DNA of 64,000 nt, from positions 118,613,741-118,677,740 of the forward strand of contig CM041465.1 in NCBI GenBank assembly GCA_023213395.1, in the 5' to 3' direction. Made by a program: the position numbers and the translations under genes. Below are positions 55,831 through 64,000 of this stretch, piece by piece (the stretch's first letter is position 1; each line of letters begins with the position of its first letter). Origin of the DNA: Cycas panzhihuaensis. Its lineage: Eukaryota > Cycadophyta. Below the pieces are notes generated by a model. It had not been told where the DNA came from. It did no database searches and saw nothing but the letters and a program-made list of their open reading frames with translations.

Positions 55831-56700
55831 GCTTGAGCTCCTTCATCGTCGTGCGCTCGAGCAGGCGTATAGGCGAGTGAGGGATCTAAGGTCCTCTCGG
55901 TGGGATGAGAGGAAGACCGCGTCGGTGAGAAGGTTTAGTGTCTTTGGTGGGGGTGGTGCCTCACGGCGTTGTGAGGGCTTAAGAGGTTTCTTGAGACCGA
56001 CTTGGATCTCAATAGCCTCCAACGCCAAGCACTTGGCGATCAGCGGAATCACACGTGGTCGCCCCCATCTTGAGGACTTCCACGTGGACTTCGGACGGTG
56101 CATTGACAACAGTCCGCTTGACTCCTCGGGCAAAGTCGCCTTGGTGGAGTGAAGCAGATCGTGGAATCGCCGCACAAAGTCACGATTCATCTCATCGTGA
56201 CCTTGTTTGAGCGAGAGAAGGGATTTCATCCCGCTCTCGAATGGGCGAGCTACATCAAAGTAATTGATGAACTCGTCCACCAATTCTTTGGAATGAATAG
56301 GCGAGTGGGCGGGGAGACGATAAAACCATTTAAGGGCGGCACCCTGCAAGGACCGAGGAAAGAGTTTCATCAAAATATGGTCGTAAGCCCGATGTCGATG
56401 CATGCCATAGAAACTACGGACATGCTCATGGGGTCTTCTTGACGAAGTCCCATCGAATCTAGGAACTTCGGGAGGATGAGGCGGCAAGTTGGTTCGCAAC
56501 GCCTCAACCGAGAGGGTTGACCTAAAGTCCCACGAAGGGGCGCCCTTGCACAGGCAAGTAGGATCAACGAACATCAGTAGGTGGCGCGCAGGAGGCGGAT
56601 GGGGTAGGACACCCATCCCTCCTTGAGGAACCACCCCTTGCTGACAAGAGGCGGGAAAAAGGGCGCCTTGGAAGGGAGTCAGATTCCCTGGCGAGGCCAC
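55831..56700 (-). CDS. TN2 gag core (285 codons open)
   Basis: Open from ATG at 56700 to about 55843. Residues 60-190 form the retrotransposon gag core: VPRFDGTSSRRPHEHVRSF, DHILMKLFPRSL, GAALKWFYRLP, SKELVDEFINYF, SLKQGHDEMNRDFVRRFHD. The C-terminal part (KCLALEAIEIQVGLKKPLKP) matches TN1 26135-26485. Gag makes the particle and packages RNA. It is the longest open frame of the window, but a shift near residue 195 (LLSMHRPK...) departs from TN1, so even this is probably not full-length. Confidence 0.75.
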
Positions 56701-57620
56701 AAGGGATGGAACTGCATTAGATGGCGGACAAGAGGGATGCGGGCAGGGTTACGCCCATACAGACCACCGTGGGTGGGGCCATTCCGTATGGGTGTAGCGG
56801 ATCCACCCATAAGCAGGAAGACGGCTTCCCCTACCACCTTTGAGGTTGAGAAGTATACCACAGGGGCGTGAAAGAAGCACCAACGCCGGGTTGGAGGATG
56901 CGTGGAGCAGATCCCACCGACCGGCGGTGGAAGGCTAGCAGGCGACTAGGCCTACTAGGAGCGACATGTGCCGATTGGGAGGCGGCACATTAGTTGGATC
57001 GGGAGCGGGTATGCTAACCCCGGTTGAGGGACAGACACCGTGAGAAGGCCTTAAGGCATTAGGGCCTTGATAAGGGATGGAAGGTGCCACACGTGCCCCC
57101 ATTGCGAGAAGCGAATGGGGCGTCGCGTGAGCACGAAAGGGTTTGTCGTCACGGGAAAGGTGGGCGAGGATGAAGCGTGAGGGGAAGAGCGAGAGGAGGA
57201 AGAGGCTCCCTGCGCAAGACACCCTCAAGCCATTCGGGACGTGGTTGAGAGCATGCCTTGCATGCGGCATCCGTCGAAACCTCAAGCACGTCAGCAGAGG
57301 AGTCCCCACATACCCATAAGAGGTGATCGGGACCTCGAACAAGGCATGTCCATCGAAGGTTCCTCATAAAATCACCCGCTGCGTGGCAATCCTCGGGAGG
57401 AGCGGATCCCTCTACGTGGGTAGAAGGATGGGGAGCACAAGAAAGGTGTTGATCGATCGGGTAGTAAAGGAGTCGCCACCCTCTTGGGTGGACTCGAATG
57501 ACGAAGGAAGAGCTTGGGTTTCCATAGCAAGGCGTGGTAGGTCAATCGGAAGAGTACCCTTCCATAGTCGGATCGAGGATCGACGAGGCAAGAAGGCTAT
57601 ACTCGGGGTCTTCTAACAAA
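56701..57620 (-). pseudogene. TN2 gag N-terminal region
   Basis: Frames broken by indels match TN1 27051-28021 (YLGDQ-, H.SDLHPST-, ADVLEVSTDAACKA-like pieces at 57150-57480), with Pro/Ser-rich tracts. Confidence 0.5.
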
Positions 57621-57804
57621 GGGGTAGACCGCATGACGACGAGAGAAGCAGCGCATGCAAGGTCGGCCAAGCGATGTCGTGGAAAGGGAAGGAATGGTAT
57701 AACACGCAGCGTTGGGGGCCCAACGTGGAGGTCAAGACAGTATAGAAAGGATCACACAGAGTAGCGAAACCAACAGAGAGCGAGACTAGCTCCCTTCTTG
57801 GCGG

Positions 57805-57822
57805 TCCCAGATGGTCGCCCGG
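57805..57822 (-). other. TN2 primer binding site, decayed
   Basis: The minus strand reads CCGGGCGACCATCTGGGA next to the 5' LTR, aligning with the TN1 PBS at GGYGACCATNCTGGG. Confidence 0.6.
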
Positions 57823-60318
57823 TGGGCCTTGCTCTGGGATAACCGGCCCGATAGGCACGGGAGAGATGGTGGCCAAGCGGTAGGAAGTGGAACCTACAAG
57901 GCAAGCAACTACCACGCAGGCGCCCGTCTTGTGGGAGGCCGAGTTCGGGATCTGCAATGGAGTATGGCTAGTACTGGGTGACCCTTCACCACCTTGGATA
58001 AAGAGGCGAAGGTATGTAAGATGACCCGAGTTGGCGGCGGGACCCTCCCACCCTTGGGTGGCGGAAGGGAGAGAGAAGGGACCTGGGAGGGATAGGCCAA
58101 AAGCAACCCTACACAACCTAGCAGGGACCACGAGCAGCCGGGAGGCGAGGTGCTCGTGCGGTTAGGGAAGGAAGGAAAAGTAGGGATCAAGAAGGCTCCT
58201 ACAACCTTTCCTACAGACGATGAGGGTGCATGCAAATGAAGTAAATACGTAACAAATAAACACAAGGTAATTTTCCTTTTAATCTTCAATGTCTTAATTA
58301 CTAAGGAAGAAAAAGGAAAAGAACAAGAGTACGCAAGAGGAGGAAATGTGTACACAGGCCAAGGGCGTGCGGTGATGTAGCCCGCGAGGTACCCAACCGC
58401 TCACGCATAGCGTCTGGGATGTGAGGCGTAGTGGCGGGTGGCGAGGGCTTCCTTACCTTCCCAGGAAAATAAGTGCAATACCGAAAGAAAAAGGAAACGC
58501 TAACTAGGAAATGAGATAACGTAAGTTGTAACACATGCAAGAGGCGCTCACCGATAGAAATCAGCTGCAACGTTCTCCGTGCGTCTCAAATACACCTGGC
58601 GACAAAGATCTTCCTCCTCCAGGAAGGAGGGTACTAACATGCAACGCACAAGGTCTAACAATATATATATATCAACATAAGTCGAATCCAAATAGGCATG
58701 CATCAATGTTAGTCCAACGAGGAGGAAATCAAGGGAAAAAATACTCTAAATAAAGTGGGACAACAAGGTAAGCCTCGGGTGGCCTCACAGCGCAAATGGT
58801 GCCCAAACCTCTCCCAGAGCCACAGGCAGCGAGGAGAAAGTCAAGACTCAAGGGTGGAAAAGCAGTGCAAGAAGGGGCAAGAAAGACCCAAAGACACCCA
58901 GGGGCAAGGGATGCTACGGGAGCAAACCGTAACGGGAGCAAGCAAAACAAAAGCCACGAATGGTAGTTGAGAACTACGAATGATTCCCAAACTGAGCAAG
59001 GGTCCCAAATCAGTGCGCAACTCGTGGCAGTACTGGTTTGGCGACCTGAGTCTCTAAACCCTTGTTTAGATGGCCAAGAGCAACATGAGGCGAGAGGAAG
59101 CTTTGGAGGGCTTGGAGCCACTTGGAGCGTGGAAGGTGTCTGAATCCACCCGGCTCCTCTCCCAAAGCCTATGCAACCCCTCACTGCTTTGGACAAAGCG
59201 AGCAAGAGACAAGAGAAAGTGGGACAAAGTCCTCACAAAGGAAAGAGGATCAAACTTCAAGCAACAAACATGAACAAATGAGTCGGAGCAAGAATATTGC
59301 AAAGAACTTAACAAAAGTAAAGAGTACACAGGAGGAAGAGGCAAGGGCTTGCCTCGTGAGACAATGAAAGAGGTGGAAAAAGCACCCGGATCTGGAAGCG
59401 GCAGTTTGAGGCCACCTCACAGTATGATGGAGAACACTGCAAACGTGGGGCTCATGGATGCTGGATAGAGACCTACTGGAAACCAGCTTCAAAGGAGCCC
59501 TCTCCAAGGCGCTTGAGGGGTTGAGAGAATGTCTCAACCAGTAGAAGGAGAGTGGTATTTGTATGAAGAGTCGTCAGGTTCTTGACGGCAGCAGAAAGCG
59601 AGCAGAGCAAGAGAGAGTTTTCTTGAGAGTCCCTTCCAAGAGTGAGTGAAAAGATCAAAAAGTCCCAAAAGATGCTTAAGTACTAAAGCAAAACCCTAAA
59701 GTACGCGAATAGGGCACTACCGAAGGGAAAAAGGCGAACCACGTGGCGGTTTAATAAATGCGAATTGCCACCGGATTTTAAAAACAAACAGAGACAACAG
59801 ATCTGCGGAAATTTTAGCGATCTGCGAATATTCCAATGATGCGAAAATTCCAATGCAGATCAAGATCACGGCCAGATGCACCAGAGACACAAATGGGGGC
59901 GCCAACAGTCAGAGGGGCAAAGCAAAAAGGATAAATGACAACTAAAACACCCACCCGGAGCAAACAAGCCGAGAAACCGGCCCACTGAGGCGAAATAGGC
60001 CCCAAATGAGGTGGCAAGCTAACCAAGCGACGATGAGACATCACACGGGTGGAGGTGGCGCAAACCCGGTGGGTCCAGGAGAGAGGAGGCGGATGCGGAA
60101 GTAATACGGTCACTGTGGTGCCACACTCGCTAAGAGTGTGCCCTATATAGTCGTCATAGGCTAAACATAGGTGTGGACGACTACAAGGCCGCCCACAAAG
60201 TCATACGATGCAAATATGTAAGGCATAATCAAGACATAAAAGTGATGATAATGCTAGAGACATACCTGCACTTACCTGAGTCGGTGATTCCGTATCCATT
60301 CCCGGAAGCCGGGAAACA
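57823..60318 (-). mobile_element. TN2 5' LTR
   Basis: 2496 bp. The 20-bp array near 59800-59875 is disturbed here (AGCGATCTGCG in place of AGCGGTACCGCG). Ends GGGAAACA before CCTTC (60319-60323). Confidence 0.88.
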
Positions 60319-60323
60319 CCTTC
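60319..60323. repeat. Target site duplication of TN2 (right)
   Basis: CCTTC, identical to 49525-49529. Confidence 0.9.
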
Positions 60324-61490
60324 CCTAAGAATTAGATGTAGAATGCATAAGAAATTATAATTGCACTCTAATACTAAGTTAGAATTTGGAATTTGAGTTT
60401 GATAACATGTTATGATGTATTGAGTATAACACAACAAAAATATAATAGGTATATATAATAAACAAATAGATCATGAGGACATGCATACAATAAATAAATA
60501 AACATTAATATAAAGTAAATAATAGATACATTATATACTATAACTATTATAAGAATTCACCATAGGAGAGATAATAGATTTATATGTGGAAAAGCAAGCA
60601 TGAGAAAAACCATAGGAAAAGATAGATTTAGGAGCTTCCCTTATGATCAGAATTAACATATCTTCAAGTCTAAGACCTTTCTCAAGTTCTCAAATGGTGT
60701 GTGTATATATTTATATTAATAGTAACCTAACGAATAATCTATAATTTCTTTCGAGACTTTATATTATCCAATAACATCTTTATATAGATATGTGTACATC
60801 TCACATATCTCAATGTGTGTGATTAATGGGATTACATATGTATCCTCTATCATAACATTAAATATTGTATATATGATTAATTGATATATTCTAATATTTC
60901 CCTTTAATATTAATCACCTTCAAATCTTCAAGTCTTTATTTCCTTAGTTTTCATTGTATTTATGCCTTCTATCTTCATATTTGTTAGATCATATAACCTA
61001 TATAATAATTTGTATCATGTTGTAATCTTATCATCACATATAACCTATAATCTATTATGTCATCCATCATCTGTAAACCTCTCATCTATATGCTTGTCTT
61101 TATAAGCATTAACTTATATAACTATAATCAATAACTTGTATCAACCTATATATAGTTATCTATGATCATCAATAATTAACTATGAATAACCAAGCTATAA
61201 ATATCAACCATCAACATCAACTAATATATAAAGTATTTTCCTAAATATTCTCATATCTTCATCTATAAAACTACTATCAAATTTTTGTCAACTAATCATT
61301 AATAAACTTTGTTAGAATATATGATCATACCACCTAATGTAAAGTGGGCCTTCTATTTTTATGCTTAATTATGTGGAGGAATAATCTTGATTGTGGTGAC
61401 CTAATAGATGTATTTGTAATTATATTTGGTACTTTAGATCTATAAATATAGATCAAAGTCCATCCTTGTAATATATCATTTTTTCATAAT
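60324..61490. other. AT-rich target DNA, probably LTR of the old gypsy
   Basis: No ORF or domain. The first 40 bp continue the sequence interrupted at 49529 and resemble 11119-11150, so this may be the rest of the old element's 5' LTR. Confidence 0.35.
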
Positions 61491-61495
61491 GTGAT
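61491..61495. repeat. Presumed left target site duplication of the right-hand gypsy
   Basis: GTGAT before the LTR; its partner is outside the window. Confidence 0.4.
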
Positions 61496-61812
61496 TGTTA
61501 GGATACCACTCCTTAATGACAATTGCACACCAATATAACAAGAAAATAACTCCAAAGAGCACTTGTATTGCAATACCCTTCGAGGGGGTAACCTCCCAAT
61601 TACATGCAATAACAATGATATTTAAGATACCATACTCTAAGGATTACATAAATATATATATGGCTCTATGCTTACTACTCAACCTCCTCCTTATGCATGT
61701 GAGATATTAAGAAAAGGGAAGAAGTAGAAGAAATAAAAGATATAAGAGAGAGAAGAAGTAGAAGATATAAGAGAATATAAGAGAAGGTAAGTTAGGGGTT
61801 GGATCCCTAACA
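61496..61812 (-). mobile_element. 3' LTR of the right-hand gypsy chromovirus
   Basis: 317 bp with perfect 7-bp terminal inverted repeats TGTTAGG...CCTAACA. On the minus strand AAGAGGACT precedes it as polypurine tract. Confidence 0.85.
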
Positions 61813-62440
61813 AAGTCCTCTTGTTAAAAAATCTTTACCCTCAAAGCTTGGTGATCTCAGGGTGCTATAGGATAAATTGTTCATTCTCCCAGGTTGCATC
61901 TTCTTACCAAAGTTATTTCCATTTGATGAGATACTCAATGATTTGTCTGGATCGTAGATGTCAAATTCTTTGTTCGATGATACATTATGGAATGAGTTGA
62001 AGTTACCCCTCCTCATTTAAGATAGGTAATTATGTTTGAACTTGTACTTGTTGCCCAATTACCTTCTTAAGACATGAAACATGAAAGACATTATGGATCC
62101 TTGATAGTGGTGGTAAGTCCAAGGCATATATAACTTCACCAATCTTCTTAAGAATTTTGTAAGGCCTATAAAATTGAGGTTGTAACTTATGTTTCCCATT
62201 CTATTTGAGAGATGCATGCTTATACAGTTACAACCATAAGTATACCCAATCACCTAGCTGAAATGCTTGTTCACTTCACCTTTTATCTACCTATTGTTTC
62301 ATCCAATTTTGTGCAAGGTTTAAATTTTCCTTGAGTAGCTTAAGAATATGTGTTGTTTATTGGATGTGGTCTTCGACTGCTTGAACCTTAGGACTGATTA
62401 TGGCATAGATTTTAAGTGTGGGTGGTTCATAACCATATAA
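61813..62440 (-). pseudogene. Gypsy integrase C-terminal part and chromodomain
   Basis: Right-to-left: QAFQLGDWVYLWL, KLQPQFYRPYKILKKIGEV (GPY/F, about 62110-62180), RIHNVFHVSCLKK (about 62060-62100), then IIEYLIKWK and DATWENEQFI (about 61870-61960), a chromodomain. This places the element among chromoviruses. Several stops. Confidence 0.8.
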
Positions 62441-63180
62441 TGCTTAGAACGAAGTCATTCCTGCTGATGCATGATAGGTTATATTATACCACCATTCTGC
62501 TAAAGGAAGCCAATGATGCCATTGCCCCTTCTTATCTGAAGCATAACACTGAAGGTATCCTTCAAGGAACTTATTAACCACCTTAGTTTTTCCATCTGTT
62601 TGTTGATGGTAAGATGAGCTCATTGTCAGTTTAGTACTAAGTAGATGGAAGAGTTCTGTCCAAAAATTGTTGGTAAACTTGGGATCCCGATCACTCACTA
62701 TGCATTTGGGCATGCCATGCAACCTGTGTATATCCTTTAAAAAGACCTCAACAATTTGATTTGCCTTATATATGGCATGAATGCCATAAAAATGAGCATA
62801 TTTAGTTAGCCTATCAACAACCAATAGTATAACATCTTTTCCTTCTAACTTGGGAAGACCCACGATGAAGTCCATAGAAATTTCTTCCCATTGTTGATTT
62901 GGTATGGGAAGGGATTGCATCAATCCTAGAGACTTGACTATTTCTATCTTATGTCATTGACAAATTTCACATGAGGAAATATATATCTTTATATCTCCTT
63001 TTTGTCCCTTCCAAAAGAAATACTATTTTAAGTGGTGGTATGTTTGTAGGAACCCTGAGTGACCTGTTGTTAGAGAGGCATGTGCATCATGTAAAATTTG
63101 CTCCTTAAGGCTAGAGTGAGGGCATATATATATTCGATTCTTATACCAGAGAATATTTGAAGACCATATATAATGGTTTG
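62441..63180 (-). pseudogene. Gypsy integrase core
   Basis: 160 codons open (62444-62923): QWEEISMDFIVGLP (first catalytic Asp), DVILLVVDRLTKYAHF, HGMPKCIVSDRDPKF (second Asp), SSSYHQQTDGKTKVVN, where the third acidic residue of D,D-35-E, normally Glu in the TEVVN-type block, is Lys. Upstream is the zinc-binding HHCC domain ending CEICQ (about 62960) and a GHSGFLQTY-like block (about 63050). The Glu to Lys change fits one G to A transition and would abolish activity. Confidence 0.88.
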
Positions 63181-64000
63181 AATGCCCTACTCTAGCTTGA
63201 AGGTCTTGAATGATCTACATTGTAAAGGAGTCCTCATCACATTCTTGCTTGGCGATTGCTATCTAAAAGGGATTGACTGTCCTGATAGAATATAGTGCAG
63301 AGCCTTCTTCCTTACGAGATAAAGCATTAGCAACTATATTATCCTTACCTTTTTTATATATGATTTCAAAGTCAAAAGCTTGCATTTTGGTGACCCATTT
63401 TTGTTGTTCCTTAGATGCTATCCTTTGAGATAGGAAATATTTTAAGCTATCATGGTCTATTTTAATTTGGAAATATGTTCCCAATAAATATTGTTGTCAT
63501 TTCCTAACTGTATGAAGAATTGCTAACATCTCCTTCTCATAGGTGGATTTGACTTGTTCCTTGGGTGTAAGTTGACGAATTTCAAAGGCCAAAGGTTTTC
63601 CTTCTTATACTAAGACTGCTCTAATGCCTTGCCCCAATGCATCATATTCAATGGTAAAGGTCTTTGTAAAGTCTGGTGTTGTAAGGACTGGTGTGGTAGT
63701 TAAAGCCAGCTTTAGGTATTCAAATACTTCAAAGGCCTTATCATTCCAATGAAAGGAATCATTTTTTAACAAGTTGATTAAAGGGGAAGTAATCCTTGCA
63801 TAGCCTTGAACAAACTTTTGGTAATATCTTGTGATTCCTAAGAATCCATGAAGGCCCTTGATGTTTTTAGGTTTAGGCTAGTTTATGATAACTTCTATTT
63901 TCTTAGGATTCACCTTGAATCCTTCTTAAAAGATAATATGACCCAAATATTCTATTTCTGTTTGCCTAAATTGACATTTTAATTTTTTTTTTATAAAGTT
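63181..64000 (-). pseudogene. Gypsy RNase H and end of reverse transcriptase (cut by window edge)
   Basis: 63263-63484 is open: FQIKIDHDSLKYFLSQR, KWVTKMQAFDFEIIYKKGKDN, VANALSRKE, the RNase H end (the usual VADALSR has Val-Ala-Asn here). Upstream, in pieces, GKPLAFEIRQLTPKE, YEKEMLAI, PVLTTPDFTKTF, SFHWNDKAFEVFEYLK and FLGITRYYQKFVQGY (63700-63870) are RT connection and RNase H start. RT catalytic motifs lie beyond 64000. Confidence 0.85.

Larger units (their letters stand above)
49530..60318 (-). mobile_element. TN2: non-autonomous Tat-like Ty3/gypsy element
   Basis: 10.8 kb with LTRs 49530-52066 and 57823-60318 and a perfect CCTTC duplication. Minus-strand order: PBS, gag (57620 to 55830), protease (about 55440-54660), a pol linker with the first part of RT fused directly to the end of integrase (53960-53530), one copy of the unit that is duplicated in TN1, aRNH (52880-52440), 3' LTR. 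It is richer in G+C and CpG than TN1, and its frames are cut mostly by short indels rather than substitutions. Confidence 0.88.

Noticed and set aside
61496-61812. MITE or DNA transposon suggested by 7-bp terminal inverted repeats
   Set aside because: TG...CA ends, an adjacent polypurine tract and the integrase next to it show an LTR.
1-64000. tRNA, rRNA or intact host protein-coding gene
   Set aside because: No cloverleaf with A and B boxes, rRNA signature, or exon series with splice sites was recognisable on either strand; tRNA-like motifs seen are only primer binding sites.

Overview
The window is nuclear DNA of a land plant with a large, retrotransposon-dominated genome. The evidence is plant-type Ty1/copia and Ty3/gypsy LTR elements with tRNA primer binding sites, a fragment of a plant class I small heat shock protein gene, CHG-context decay (CAG to TAG), and the absence of any intact host gene. 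A finer placement is not supported; a gymnosperm or other large-genome vascular plant would fit. I found no rRNA, tRNA, CRISPR or bacterial-type operon.

Layout. 1-3554: two plus-strand copia copies of one family (CopA: A1 and A2), both cut or decayed, each with an LTR. 3555-9769: AT-rich DNA with no gene, one microsatellite and one minisatellite. 9770-10990: a decayed plus-strand Pro/Ser/Thr-rich frame. About 11096-14009: the 3' end of an old minus-strand gypsy chromovirus (possible LTR and chromodomain). 14010-34045: a complete minus-strand CopA element (A3; LTR pair, PBS, PPT, 5-bp target duplication AGGAG). Its gag zinc knuckle is split by a 12.3-kb minus-strand gypsy-type element, TN1 (18500-30828). 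34051-36476: more old gypsy sequence (integrase tail, gag). 36477-47894: a second copia family (CopB, minus), whose integrase is split by a 4.2-kb composite insertion (39377-43564) with two identical but inverted LTRs, captured small-heat-shock-protein fragments and an identical 142-bp duplication on both sides. 47895-49529: old gypsy gag and PBS. 49530-60318: TN2, a relative of TN1 with a perfect CCTTC target duplication. 60324-61495: AT-rich DNA, probably the target LTR. 61496-64000: the 3' part of a minus-strand chromovirus that runs off the window.

How the parts work together. Nearly everything is one stack of insertions into older insertions. The most notable part is the TN1/TN2 pair: 2.5-2.6 kb LTRs, gag and an aspartic protease, then no reverse transcriptase or integrase core, but an archaeal-type RNase H domain (aRNH) next to the 3' LTR. 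They look like non-autonomous Tat-like elements that would need an autonomous partner. Their LTRs share a 20-bp-period array of small palindromes beside a hairpin with a CACGTG core. TN1 also carries a decayed coiled-coil ORF in antisense that TN2 lacks. All copies are inactivated by stops, frameshifts or lost catalytic residues. The 142-bp repeats and the paired LTRs of the composite insertion are identical by eye, so that is the youngest event.
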